Origin: RHKX01 sp963823565
GTDB taxonomy: Bacteria > Actinomycetota > Thermoleophilia > Solirubrobacterales > 70-9
Assembly (NCBI GenBank): GCA_963823565.1
Contig: CAWGLR010000001.1
Location: 496,001-560,000 of the forward strand
Direction of reading: 5' to 3'
Length of the DNA stretch: 64,000 nt
Shown here: piece by piece, positions 27,574-36,365 of the stretch
How the letters are laid out: every line of letters starts with the position of its first letter
How positions within the stretch are numbered: position 1 is the stretch's first letter
Translations under genes and position numbers: made by a program
Notes under the pieces: model-generated
Database searches by the model: none
Seen by the model: the letters and a program-made list of their open reading frames with translations, nothing else
What the model was told of the DNA's origin: nothing

Positions 27574-27912
27574 ATGCCAGGGAACGGCCTAGTCGCCCAG
27601 CTCCGCGCGATCGCTGACGCCGTCGAGGTGCTCCCCGAGGTCCGCGACCACCTGCTCAAGCTCGACGAGCACGTGGCGGAGATGTCCTCGGAGGTCTCGC
27701 GGATGCGGCGCGGCGTCGACGAGCTCGGCGGCAAGGTCGACGCCCTGAACGGCAACGTCAACGGGCTCGACACCCATTTCATCGGGCTGCGCGCCGACAT
27801 GGCCGGGCTCGACCGCCACTTCCGCGCGCTCCGCAGCACGCTGGCGCCGATCCAATCGGCGCTGACCAGCGTCGGCAAGCTTGGCGTCCGCCTCCGCGGC
27901 AACTCCGGCTGA
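27574..27912 (+). CDS. small coiled-coil protein, unknown function
   Basis: 112 residues. Nearly all heptad-patterned helix (VRDHLLKLDEHVAEMSSEV...MRRGVDELGGKVDALN), with repeated L/V-x6-L/V spacing through residue ~100 and no Cys or enzyme motif. Its start lies 44 bp after the crotonase stop and its stop 28 bp before the site-2 protease start, so it could be co-transcribed with either. I do not recognise a family. Confidence 0.65.
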   Translation: MPGNGLVAQLRAIADAVEVLPEVRDHLLKLDEHVAEMSSEVSRMRRGVDELGGKVDALNGNVNGLDTHFIGLRADMAGLDRHFRALRSTLAPIQSALTSVGKLGVRLRGNSG

Positions 27913-27940
27913 CGCAACCCCTCTGGGATGATCCTCGTAC

Positions 27941-29128
27941 ATGGGCGGGCGTAGTCGCTTCAACCTCCTGACCGTTCGCGGGATCCCCATCGGGGTCGAC
28001 TGGACGTGGTTCGTCGTCCTCTTCCTGGTCATCTGGCTGCTGTCGGGCTACTACCGCGACGTGTTCGGCGACGCGCAGGACTCGACGATGCCCTATCTGC
28101 TGGCGGTGGCGAGCGCGATCGGCTTCTTCGGCTCGATCCTGCTCCACGAGCTCGGCCACGCCGTCGTCGCCCAGCGCAACAAGATCGGGATCTCCCAGAT
28201 CACCCTGTGGATGTTCGGAGGGATGGCGACGCTGGAGCGCGAGCCGCCGAAGCCGGGGGTCGAGTTCCGGGTCGCGGCGGCGGGGCCGGCGGTGACGCTG
28301 CTGATCGCGATCGCCTCGCTGGCGCTCGGCTCGGCGCTCGCCGGTGGCGACTTCTGGGGGGTGACGACGTTCGACGAGAACGTCGACGTGTCCGAGGCCG
28401 CCGTCGTGCTCGCCTGGATCGGGAACATCAACGCGATCATCTTCCTCTTCAACCTGATCCCCGCCTTCCCGATGGACGGCGGCCGGATCGCGCTCTCGAT
28501 CGCCTGGAAGCTGACCGGCGACCGCAACCGCGCCACCCTCTTCGCCGCGAACCTGGGCCAGGCGATGGCGGGGCTGATCATCGCCGGCGGCATCGCCCTG
28601 ATCGCCTTCGGTGATGCGTTCAGCGGCATCTGGCTCGCGCTGATCGGCTGGATGCTGCTCAACGCCGCCCGCGCCACCGCCGCCCGCACCGAGCTCAACC
28701 AGAAGATCGGCGGGCTCCGCGTCGCCGATGTCATGGACTCCGAGCCGGTTGCCATCCCGGCCGACACGACCGTCGAGCGGGCGCTCGACGAGTACTTCCT
28801 CCGCTACCGCTGGCCGTGGTTCCCGGTCGTCGACGCCGCCCACCGCTTCGTCGGCCTGCTCAACCGCGGCACCGCCGACTCGGTGCCCGAGGTGAGCCGC
28901 GCCAGCCAGCGGGTCGAGGAGCTGCTCCCCGGCCGCGGCGGGTCGGTCGGAGTGGACGAGCCGATCGAGTCGCTGCTCGGCAACCTCGAGCTGCGCCGCC
29001 TCGGCGGCCTCGCCGCCGTCGACCCCGACGGCAACCTGGTCGGCGTCGTCACGTTCGAGCAGATCGGCCGCGCCCTGCGCAGCGCCGTCGAGGACGACGG
29101 CGACGCCCACCCCCGCGCCGACGTCTAG
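27941..29128 (+). CDS. site-2 protease family metalloprotease (M50) with CBS pair
   Basis: 395 residues. Six or so TM helices; zinc motif HELGH in LLHELGHAVVAQ (TM2) and the third ligand in NLIPAFPMDGGR. C-terminal tandem CBS domains (about 265-385: VADVMDSEPVAIPADTTVERAL; GGLAAVDPDGNLVGVVTFEQIG). Such Rip3-like proteases cleave anti-sigma factors or other membrane proteins within the bilayer; the CBS pair should sense adenine nucleotides. The 3' end overlaps the convergent next gene by 4 bp. Confidence 0.93.
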   Translation: MGGRSRFNLLTVRGIPIGVDWTWFVVLFLVIWLLSGYYRDVFGDAQDSTMPYLLAVASAIGFFGSILLHELGHAVVAQRNKIGISQITLWMFGGMATLEREPPKPGVEFRVAAAGPAVTLLIAIASLALGSALAGGDFWGVTTFDENVDVSEAAVVLAWIGNINAIIFLFNLIPAFPMDGGRIALSIAWKLTGDRNRATLFAANLGQAMAGLIIAGGIALIAFGDAFSGIWLALIGWMLLNAARATAARTELNQKIGGLRVADVMDSEPVAIPADTTVERALDEYFLRYRWPWFPVVDAAHRFVGLLNRGTADSVPEVSRASQRVEELLPGRGGSVGVDEPIESLLGNLELRRLGGLAAVDPDGNLVGVVTFEQIGRALRSAVEDDGDAHPRADV

Positions 29129-29412
29129 CCGGCCGGGTTCGCCTGCGCCCAGTCCGCTATCCGGCCGCTCCCCGCGATCGCCTCCCCGTCGTCGAGGAGG
29201 AGGACCGGAACGTCGCCCTGCCCCGTCAGGCGCTCGATCTCGGCCCGGGTGTCGCCGCGGCGGGTCCACGGCAACAGCTTGTAGCCGCCGACCCGCTTGA
29301 TCTCGTACTCGTGGCCCGCCTCGTCGAGCGCGCCGGCGGCGCGCGCGCAGGGATGCAGGAAGCCGGGGCCGTTCTTCTCCATGCCGCAGGTGTAGAGGAT
29401 CACGATGGCCAT
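29125..29412 (-). CDS. thioredoxin-fold GST N-domain/glutaredoxin-like protein
   Basis: 95 residues. MAIVILYTCGMEKNG, then HPCARAAGALDEAGHEYEIKRV and the cis-Pro segment GQGDVPVLLLDDGEAIAGSGRIADW give a thioredoxin fold of the GST-N/glutaredoxin type. Only one N-terminal Cys is near the usual active-site position (YTCG), so monothiol chemistry is likely. Start at ATG 29412 with GAGTGAGAG upstream; the longer frame has no RBS. A stand-alone domain without the GST helical half. Confidence 0.75.
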   Translation of the reverse strand: MAIVILYTCGMEKNGPGFLHPCARAAGALDEAGHEYEIKRVGGYKLLPWTRRGDTRAEIERLTGQGDVPVLLLDDGEAIAGSGRIADWAQANPAG

Positions 29413-29686
29413 TCTCTCACTCGGTGGGCCCACGCGCTGGGTCAACGAGGGGAGGCGAGCCGGCCGGAGCCAACCGATGTCGTCCCATTTCGCGACACCG
29501 ATGGGGGTCATCTCACTTCGACTACCGCCACGGTTCACAAGTGAGAAGACCCCCTCCCCCCCTTCCCCCGACCCCGGGCAGCGGCCCCGCCGCCGGGCTG
29601 GGGCCTGAGATACGCGGCTAAACCGACCTCAGCGCTCGGATTTCATCCGCCGCCCCGCGCCGCCGCGTCAATAGACTGGCGCGCCG

Positions 29687-31375
29687 ATGCCCGACCACGA
29701 CGTACTCGTCATCGGCGCCGGCCTTGCCGGCCAGCGCGCCGCCCTCGCCGCGGCGGAGGAGGGCGTGGACGTCGGGATCATCTCCAAGGTCCACCCGGTG
29801 CGCTCGCACTCGAACGCGGCCCAGGGCGGGATCAACGCCGCGCTCCACGAGGACGACAGCTGGGAGTCGCACGCCTTCGACACGATCAAGGGCTCCGACT
29901 ACCTCGCCGACCAGGACGCGGTCGAGGTCATGTGCCGGGAGGCGCCCGACGAGCTGCTCCACCTCGAGCACATCGGCGTCACCTTCCACCGCAACGAGAA
30001 GGGCGAGCTCGGCACGCGGGCCTTCGGCGGCGCCTCGAAGGCGCGGACCTACTACGTCGCCGACATCACCGGCCAGGCGCTCATGCACACGCTCTACGAG
30101 CAGCTCATGAAGTACGCGGACCTGATCACCCGCTACGAGGAGTGGTTCACGACCGAGCTGGCGCTCGACGACGACGGCAACTGCGTCGGCTGCGTCACCC
30201 GCAACATCAAGGACGGCTCGATGGAGCTCTTCCGCGCGAAGAGCGTGATCCTCGCCTCCGGCGGCAACGGCCAGATCTGGCACCCGACGACCAACGCCCT
30301 GATCTGCACCGGCGACGGCATCGCGATGGCCTACCGGGCCGGGGCGAAGCTGATGGACATGGAGATGATCCAGTACCACCCGACGACGCTGGCGGGCAAG
30401 GGCTTCCTGATCACCGAGGGCGCTCGCGGCGAGGGCGCGCACCTGCTCAACGCCAACGGCGAGCGCTTCATGGAGAAGTACGCGCCGAACAAGATGGAGC
30501 TCGCCTCCCGCGACGTCGTCTCCCGCGCCGAGCAGACCGAGATCAACGAGGGCCGCGGCTTCCCCGACGGCACCGTCGCGCTCGACATCACCGTCGTCCC
30601 CCGCAAGCGGATCCACGAGGCGCTGCGCGAGATCGTCCTCGTCGGCCGCGACTTCGCCGGCGTCGACATCACCCGCGAGCCGATCCACATCAAGCCGGGA
30701 AACCACTACACGATGGGCGGCATCAAGACCGACATCTGGGGTCGCAGCAACATCCCCGGCCTCTACGCCGCCGGCGAGGTCGCCTGCGTCTCCGTCCACG
30801 GCGGCAACCGCCTCGGCGCCAACTCGCTTCTCGACACGCTGATCTTCGGGCGCCGTAGCGGCCAGGACGCCGCCGAGTACGTGCGCGGCCGCGCCCATGC
30901 CGGCTCGGTCTCACGCGCTCTGCTCAGCGACGAGGAGGCCCGCGTCGGCGCGATCCTCTCCCGCGAGAAGTCCGGCCGCCGCGTCTCCGAGATCAAGGCC
31001 GAGCTCGGCGCGACGATGGACTCCAAGGTCGCGGTCTTCCGCGACGAGGAGGGCATCGCCGAGGCGCTCGAGACGGTCCGCCGGCTCAAGGAGGAGGCCA
31101 AGAACTCCTGGGTGGACGATCGCGGGACGGTCTTCAACCAGGACGTGCTCGGCGCCCTCGAGCTCCAGAACATGCTCGATCAGGCCGACTCGACTTGCAT
31201 GGCGGCGCTCGAGCGCCGGGAGAGCCGCGGCGCGCAGTACCGCACCGACTTCCCGGAGCGCAACGACGAGGAGTGGCTGAAGCACATCGACGTCGAGCTC
31301 AAGGACGGGGAGCCCGAGCTCTCGTACTCGCCGGTGACGATCACCGACTGGCAACCTCAGGAGAGGACCTACTGA
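29687..31375 (+). CDS. sdhA: succinate dehydrogenase/fumarate reductase flavoprotein subunit
   Basis: 562 residues. FAD-binding VLVIGAGLAGQRAAL; the His of VRSHSNAAQGGI (His41) fits the covalent-flavin site. Catalytic segments HPTTLAGKGFLITEGARG, dicarboxylate site HYTMGGIKTD, and GEVACVSVHGGNRLGANSLLD. Oxidises succinate to fumarate and passes electrons to SdhB. First gene of sdhA-sdhB-sdhE; the TGA overlaps the sdhB ATG by one base. A 150-bp upstream region contains TCAATAGACT as a possible -10. Confidence 0.96.
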   Translation: MPDHDVLVIGAGLAGQRAALAAAEEGVDVGIISKVHPVRSHSNAAQGGINAALHEDDSWESHAFDTIKGSDYLADQDAVEVMCREAPDELLHLEHIGVTFHRNEKGELGTRAFGGASKARTYYVADITGQALMHTLYEQLMKYADLITRYEEWFTTELALDDDGNCVGCVTRNIKDGSMELFRAKSVILASGGNGQIWHPTTNALICTGDGIAMAYRAGAKLMDMEMIQYHPTTLAGKGFLITEGARGEGAHLLNANGERFMEKYAPNKMELASRDVVSRAEQTEINEGRGFPDGTVALDITVVPRKRIHEALREIVLVGRDFAGVDITREPIHIKPGNHYTMGGIKTDIWGRSNIPGLYAAGEVACVSVHGGNRLGANSLLDTLIFGRRSGQDAAEYVRGRAHAGSVSRALLSDEEARVGAILSREKSGRRVSEIKAELGATMDSKVAVFRDEEGIAEALETVRRLKEEAKNSWVDDRGTVFNQDVLGALELQNMLDQADSTCMAALERRESRGAQYRTDFPERNDEEWLKHIDVELKDGEPELSYSPVTITDWQPQERTY

Positions 31376-32688
31376 TGGCCGAATACACGCTCAAGGTCCG
31401 GCGCTTCCAGCCCGAGGCGACCGAGGACGACAAGCGCGGCGCCTACTGGGACGAGTTCGACGTCGAGCTCGATCCGACCCTCTCGGTGCTCGACGGCCTG
31501 CTCCAGGCCCGCGACGGCCAGGACGGCACGCTCGCCGTCCGCTGCTCCTGCCGGGCGGCGATCTGCGGGTCCTGCGGCGTCAAGATCAACGGCCAGTCGA
31601 CGCTCGCCTGCAAGACCCAGATCGGCGAGGCGGCCGAGGAGGCCGCGCGGATCGCCCGCAGCGACGCCAGCGGCGAGATCGGCCGCGAGGGCGACGCCGC
31701 GCAGGCCGACGTCGCCTCCGCCGCCACAACGCCCGGTCCTGCCTCCGGAGAGGCGCTTTCAACCGGCCGAACCGGACGCGAAGCGGAGGATTCGGCCGGA
31801 GTTGGTTCCGCCGGCGTAATCACGGTCGAGCCCATGGGCAACATGCCGGTGATCAAGGACCTGGTGACCGACATGGAGTCGACGCACTGGGAGAAGTACC
31901 GCCGGGTCACGCCGTGGCTGCTCCCTGAGGGCCCGCCGCCCGAGCGCGAGTACATCGTCCCGGCCGAGTCGATGGTCGACGTCACCCAGTCGGTGGCCTG
32001 CATCCAGTGCGGCGCCTGCGTCTCCGCCTGCCTCTCGATGGAGGCCGACCCGGGCTTCATCGGCCCCGCCGCGCTCGCCAAGGCCTACCGCTTCGTCGGC
32101 GACCCGCGCGACGGGCAGACCACCGAGCGCCTCTACGACCTCGCCAACGACCCGCACGGGATCTACGACTGCACCCACTGCTTCTCGTGCATCGAGGCCT
32201 GCCCGAAGGGCGTTGCGCCGATGAACCAGATCATGCGCCTGCGCCGCCTCGCCGGCGACGAGCACGACATCCAGGACGTCAACAACGGCCGCAACCACGA
32301 GCTGGCGTTCGTGAAGATCATCGAGAAGAAGGGCACGCTCGACGAGTCGCTGCTGCTCCAGGAGTCCTACGCCCCCGGGATCAAGGGCAAGCTGAAGCCG
32401 ACGCTGGCGTCGATGAAGGGCCTGATCCAGTCGATCCCGACCGCGATCCGTGGCATCCGAACCGGCAAGATGCGCTCGGTGCCGAAGCTGATCCCCGGCG
32501 TCCACCACAAGCTGCCCGACGGCGCCCAGGACCACGTCAAGCGGATCTACGAGAAGGCGGAGGAGAGCAGGATCGAGCTCAACCTCTACATCATCGGCGA
32601 GGGCGGCGAGGGCGAGGAGCTCCCCGGCCAGGGCGAGACGCCGGCCGGCGAGCTGACCGCCGCCGCCCAGGCGGAGGACGTCCAGTGA
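31375..32688 (+). CDS. sdhB: succinate dehydrogenase iron-sulfur subunit, long form with repeat insertion
   Basis: 437 residues versus ~240 for usual SdhB. N-terminal 2Fe-2S domain (CSCRAAICGSCGVKING...C), C-terminal clusters CIQCGACVSACLS and CTHCFSCIEACPKG. Between them residues ~93-150 are a low-complexity Ala/Ser/Gly/Thr/Glu linker encoded in part by the 37-bp palindromic repeat (residues ~130-142). A C-terminal extension of ~140 residues follows the cubane clusters. Transfers electrons from SdhA toward the quinone site, here presumably through the downstream HdrB-like subunit. Confidence 0.93.
   Translation: MAEYTLKVRRFQPEATEDDKRGAYWDEFDVELDPTLSVLDGLLQARDGQDGTLAVRCSCRAAICGSCGVKINGQSTLACKTQIGEAAEEAARIARSDASGEIGREGDAAQADVASAATTPGPASGEALSTGRTGREAEDSAGVGSAGVITVEPMGNMPVIKDLVTDMESTHWEKYRRVTPWLLPEGPPPEREYIVPAESMVDVTQSVACIQCGACVSACLSMEADPGFIGPAALAKAYRFVGDPRDGQTTERLYDLANDPHGIYDCTHCFSCIEACPKGVAPMNQIMRLRRLAGDEHDIQDVNNGRNHELAFVKIIEKKGTLDESLLLQESYAPGIKGKLKPTLASMKGLIQSIPTAIRGIRTGKMRSVPKLIPGVHHKLPDGAQDHVKRIYEKAEESRIELNLYIIGEGGEGEELPGQGETPAGELTAAAQAEDVQ
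31763..31799. repeat. 37-bp palindromic repeat, copy 2, in frame inside sdhB
   Basis: Arms CCGGCCGAA and TTCGGCCGG with the same loop as copy 1 at 164-200 except one base. Stem position 4 is G-C here and A-T in copy 1, a compensatory pair change. It adds about 12 residues (around TGRTGREAEDS) to the SdhB linker without disturbing the frame. Confidence 0.8.
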
Positions 32689-32716
32689 ACATCACCATCA
32701 TGGGAGGCGCGACGCG

Positions 32717-33613
32717 ATGAAGCTCGCCTACTGGCCCGGCTGCGTCTCGCGCGGCTTCACCCCCGAGCTGCACGGCTCGATGGACCTCGTCGCCAAGTCG
32801 CTCGACATCGAGCTGGTCACGCTCGACCGCGCGAACTGCTGCGGCGCCGGCGTCATCGCCGAGCACAACCAGGAGCTCGCCGACACGCTCAACGCCCGCA
32901 CCTTCGCCCTCGCCCAGGACACCGGCCTGGCGATGATGAACATCTGCTCGACCTGCCAGGGCGCGCAGTCGGAGTGCCAGGAGCGCCTCGACGCCGACTC
33001 CGCCTACCGCGCCCACATCAACGAGACGCTGAGCGGCGAGGGCCTCGCCTACACCAAGGACAAGGACGGCTTCACCAACAAGAACTTCCTCTGGCTGCTC
33101 GTCGAGGACATCGGCCTCGAGACGCTGAAGTCGAAGGTCAAGCGGCCGCTGACCGACCTCCGCGTCGGCCCCTTCTACGGCTGCTACGTGCTGCGGCCGA
33201 AGACGCGCCTCGGCTACGACGAGCACCCCGATCGCGACCTCTACCTCGAGCGCGTGATCGAGGCCCTCGGCGGCACCGTCGTCGACTACGACGGCGCCCG
33301 CCGCTGCTGCGGCTTCCCGGTCATCACGATGAACCGCGAGACGTCGCTGCGGCAGGCCGGCACCCACGTCGGCGACGCGATCGACGCCGGCGCCGACTGC
33401 CTGGTGACGCCGTGCCCGCTCTGCCACCTCAACCTCGACATGCAGCAGCCGGAGGCCGCCAAGGTCGTCGGCCGCGACCTCGGACTCGCCGTCCTTCACC
33501 TCCCCCAGCTCGTCGGCCTCGCCTTCGGCTACTCGCCGAAGGAGCTCGGCATGCCGAAGCACATCGCGCCGACGACCGCCGTCGACGACCAGGTCTCCGC
33601 GGTCACCGCCTAG
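32717..33613 (+). CDS. HdrB-like/SdhE-type subunit of class E succinate:quinone reductase
   Basis: 298 residues with two CCG (DUF224) domains: YWPGCVSRG with RANCCGAGV and CSTCQG in the first, YGCYVLRP with RRCCGFPV and PCPLCHLNL in the second. These Cys sets bind an unusual 4Fe-4S centre in heterodisulfide reductase HdrB. No TM helix. In class E SQRs (known from Sulfolobales, Campylobacter relatives and cyanobacteria) SdhE replaces the haem/TM anchor subunits. Located 28 bp after sdhB with its own start; no sdhC/sdhD genes follow. Confidence 0.9.
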   Translation: MKLAYWPGCVSRGFTPELHGSMDLVAKSLDIELVTLDRANCCGAGVIAEHNQELADTLNARTFALAQDTGLAMMNICSTCQGAQSECQERLDADSAYRAHINETLSGEGLAYTKDKDGFTNKNFLWLLVEDIGLETLKSKVKRPLTDLRVGPFYGCYVLRPKTRLGYDEHPDRDLYLERVIEALGGTVVDYDGARRCCGFPVITMNRETSLRQAGTHVGDAIDAGADCLVTPCPLCHLNLDMQQPEAAKVVGRDLGLAVLHLPQLVGLAFGYSPKELGMPKHIAPTTAVDDQVSAVTA

Positions 33614-33650
33614 CCGAAGGGCCGGAAGGTCGAAGCGCGACCGCGACCCG

Positions 33651-33808
33651 CTACCCGGCCAGCGCTCCCGCCAGCTGCCGCCGGGAGCTGATCTCGAGCT
33701 TCCGGGGGCGAAGGCCGGATTGACGCGCCAGTCGCACAGCTCGGAGTGCTCGCGGGCGGCGGCCAGGGCGGCGCGCAGCGCATCCTGCGCCGCCGCATCC
33801 CCCCGCAA
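33651..33808 (-). pseudogene. remnant ending in a LuxR-type HTH tail
   Basis: Reading left from about 33702 gives RKLEISSRRQLAGALAG then TAG, the last helix of a GerE/LuxR DNA-binding domain. The upstream segment (DALRAALAAAREHSELCDWRVNPAFA) is in another frame and is not the expected LuxR recognition helix. High GC3 in both parts suggests former coding DNA. Interpreted as a degraded or internally deleted regulator gene; the rest of the 284-bp gap shows no intact gene on this strand. Confidence 0.4.
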
Positions 33809-33843
33809 GGGGGGCCGGGCGGCCCTCGGATACCCTCCTCGTG

Positions 33844-33894
33844 ATGGCTGCGACCGCCCGTATGACCGCCTTCGCCGGTCCCCCTGCGGCCTAG
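33844..33894 (+). other. 16-codon ORF directly upstream and in frame with the antiporter
   Basis: ATG GCT GCG ... GCC TAG encodes MAATARMTAFAGPPAA and stops one codon before the antiporter's GTG, in the same frame. CCTCCTCG rather than a purine SD precedes the ATG. It may be a leader peptide or the original N-terminus interrupted by TAG. Confidence 0.3.
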
Positions 33895-33897
33895 GCC

Positions 33898-35088
33898 GTG
33901 CCCTTCCCTCCGGTCGCCGCGGGCGACGACGTGACCGCGACGATCCTCGCCGACCTGGCGATCGTCCTGCTGGCCGCGAAGCTCGGCGACGAGCTGTTCA
34001 AGCGGATCAACCAGCCCGCGATAATCGGCGAGATCCTCGCCGGGCTGCTCGTCGGCCCGGCGGTGATCGGGCTGGTCGAGCCGAGCGAGACGCTCACGGT
34101 CTTCGCCGAGCTCGGGGTGGTCTTCCTCCTGTTCTGGGTCGGCCTCGAGACGCGCGTGTCGGAGATGCGCGAGGTCGGCTCGACGGCGGCGTCGGTCGGG
34201 TTCAGCGGCGTGCTGCTTCCCTTCGTGGCGGGCGTCGGCGCCGGACTCGCCTTCGGCGAGAGCACCGCCACGAGCGTCTTCCTCGGAGCGGCGCTGGCGG
34301 CGACGAGCGTCGGCATCACCTCGGCGGTCTTCGCCCAGCTCGGGATCGTCGCCACCCGGCCCGCCCGGATCGTCCTCGGCGCCGCGGTGATCGACGACAT
34401 CCTCGCGCTCCTGCTCGTCGCGGTCGCCGTCGGCATCGCCGGCGAGGGCGGCGTCGACGTCGGATCCATCCTCTTCACCGCGGCCCTCGCGATCGCGTTC
34501 GTCGCCGTCCTCGCGCTCGGCGGCACCGCGCTGATGCGGAAGCGGCCCCAGATGCTCGAGGCGCCCCGCTTCTCGGAATCGCCGCTGCTGCCGGCGGTGA
34601 TCCTCTGCATCGGGATCGCGGCGGTCGCGGCGAACATCGGCCTCGCCGCGGTGATCGGCGCATTCCTCGCCGGGATGATCGTCGCCGAGACGAAGGAGGT
34701 GACGCCGATCGAGAGCGAGGTCGAGCCGCTCTACGCGTTCTTCCCGCCGTTCTTCTTCGCGTCGATCGGCATCGACCTCGACCTTGGCGAGCTCGCCGAC
34801 GCCGACGCGCTCCTGCTGGTGCTCGGGCTGACCGTGCTCGCCGTGGCGACGAAGGGCCTCGGTTGCCTGGCGGGCGCCTGGCGGATGCGGGCGCGCGAGC
34901 GCGCGATCGTCGTCGCCGGGATGATTCCCCGCGGTGAGGTCGGGATCATCGTGGCGGGCATCGGCGCGGCCAGCGGCGTGATCGAGGAGGAGCTGTTCGC
35001 GGCGATCGTCGCGATGTCGATCCTGACGACGCTGATCGTGCCCCCGGTCCTGCGCCGGCTGGCCGCGGAGGCGGAGGTGGCAGCGTGA
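33898..35088 (+). CDS. cation:proton antiporter (CPA2 family)
   Basis: 396 residues, 11-12 TM helices. CPA2 signatures: INQPAIIGEILAGLLVGPAVIG, FLLFWVGLET, and AVIDDILALLLVAVAVG with the ion-binding Asp pair; then FFFASIGIDLDL and MIPRGEVGIIVAGIG. No cytoplasmic RCK/TrkA domain. Exchanges K+ or Na+ for H+ across the cytoplasmic membrane. GTG start lacks a clear RBS. The stop overlaps the next gene's GTG (GTGA), so the two transporters are coupled. Confidence 0.9.
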   Translation: MPFPPVAAGDDVTATILADLAIVLLAAKLGDELFKRINQPAIIGEILAGLLVGPAVIGLVEPSETLTVFAELGVVFLLFWVGLETRVSEMREVGSTAASVGFSGVLLPFVAGVGAGLAFGESTATSVFLGAALAATSVGITSAVFAQLGIVATRPARIVLGAAVIDDILALLLVAVAVGIAGEGGVDVGSILFTAALAIAFVAVLALGGTALMRKRPQMLEAPRFSESPLLPAVILCIGIAAVAANIGLAAVIGAFLAGMIVAETKEVTPIESEVEPLYAFFPPFFFASIGIDLDLGELADADALLLVLGLTVLAVATKGLGCLAGAWRMRARERAIVVAGMIPRGEVGIIVAGIGAASGVIEEELFAAIVAMSILTTLIVPPVLRRLAAEAEVAA

Positions 35089-36353
35089 CGATCGCGATCG
35101 TCGCCTTCGTCGTCGTCCTCGCGCTGATCGCGAGCGAGCGCGTCCACCGCACGAAGATCGCCATGATCGGCGCCGGGCTCGTCGTTCTCTTCGTCGGCGC
35201 GGGGTTCGATCAGGAGGCCGCGATCGCGGCGATCGACTTCAACACGATCGGCCTGCTGACGGGGATGATGCTGCTCGTCTACCTGACGCAGCAGACCGGC
35301 GTCTACGACTACCTCGCGATCCGGGCCGGCCAGCTGTCGGGGGGCCGGACGCTCGGCGTCGTCCTCAGCATCGCCTGCACGACGGCGCTGCTGTCGGCGT
35401 TCCTGGACAACCTGACGACGATCCTGCTGATCGTCCCGGTCACCTTCCTGCTGGCCGACGCGCTGGACATCGACCCGATCCCGCTGATCGTCATCGAGGT
35501 GATCTCGTCCAACATCGGCGGCACCGCGACGCTGATCGGCGACCCGCCGAACATCATCATCGCGGGCGCCACCGGAATCTCCTTCAACGACTTCCTCGTC
35601 AACCTCGCGCCGATCGCCCTGGTCACGTTCGTGGTCGTCCTCGCGGGCCTCTACGCCTACTACCGGCCGCGGCTCCAGGTCGAGGAGAAGAACCGCCGCT
35701 TCGTGATGGAGCTCGACGCCAAGTCCTCGATCCGCGACCCCGACGAGCTGAAGCGGACCGGGCCTGTGCTCGCGCTCACGATCGTCGCCTTCTTCGCCCA
35801 CCAGGCGCTGCACGTCGAGCCGGCGACCGTGGCGCTCTGCGGCGCCGCCGCGGCGCTCCTGCTCACGAAGCAGAAGCTCGAGGACGTTTTCGCGGGAATC
35901 GAGTGGGCGACGCTGTTCTTCTTCATCGCGCTGTTCGTGATGGTCGGCGCGCTGGAGACGACGGGGGCGATCGACCACGTCGCCGACGCCGCCAAGGACC
36001 TGACCGGCGGCAACCGGACCGCCGAGCTACTCGGCATCGTCGGCATCAGCGGCGTCGGCTCCGGCGTCGTCGACAACATCCCCTTCACCACCGCGATGGT
36101 GCCGGTGGTCGACACGCTCGCGAGCGGCCACGAGGGCGACAACGCCTACTGGTGGGCGCTCTCGCTCGGCGCCTGCTTCGGCGGCAACCTGACGGTCATC
36201 GCCGCCGGCGCCAACGTCGCCGCGTCCGGCCTCGCCGAGCGCGCCGGGCGGCCGATCGGCTTCTTCCAGTTCCTCAAGATCGGCCTGCCGGTGACGGTCG
36301 TCTCCCTGCTGATGGCGATGACCTACGTGCTGCTGCGCTACGTGGTGCTATGA
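35085..36353 (+). CDS. ArsB/NhaD ion-transporter superfamily (IT) permease
   Basis: 422 residues, 10-12 TM helices. Characteristic IT-superfamily motifs: TIGLLTGMMLLVYLTQQTG, LSAFLDNLTTILLIVPVT, SSNIGGTATLIGDPPNI in the first half and GVGSGVVDNIPFTTAMVP, GACFGGNLTVIAAGANV in the second. Pattern closest to ArsB/YbiR/P-protein-like Na+-coupled or anion permeases; substrate not inferable. Between the CPA2 antiporter (GTGA overlap) and the CBS gene (12 bp), a three-gene ion-homeostasis operon. Confidence 0.88.
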   Translation: MTIAIVAFVVVLALIASERVHRTKIAMIGAGLVVLFVGAGFDQEAAIAAIDFNTIGLLTGMMLLVYLTQQTGVYDYLAIRAGQLSGGRTLGVVLSIACTTALLSAFLDNLTTILLIVPVTFLLADALDIDPIPLIVIEVISSNIGGTATLIGDPPNIIIAGATGISFNDFLVNLAPIALVTFVVVLAGLYAYYRPRLQVEEKNRRFVMELDAKSSIRDPDELKRTGPVLALTIVAFFAHQALHVEPATVALCGAAAALLLTKQKLEDVFAGIEWATLFFFIALFVMVGALETTGAIDHVADAAKDLTGGNRTAELLGIVGISGVGSGVVDNIPFTTAMVPVVDTLASGHEGDNAYWWALSLGACFGGNLTVIAAGANVAASGLAERAGRPIGFFQFLKIGLPVTVVSLLMAMTYVLLRYVVL

Positions 36354-36365
36354 ACGGAGAGCGAA

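Noticed and set aside
33610..33798. 62-aa minus-strand ORF between sdhE and antiporter
   Set aside because: Pro/Arg/Ala shadow composition with no RBS; neighbouring frame contains the LuxR-like tail instead.
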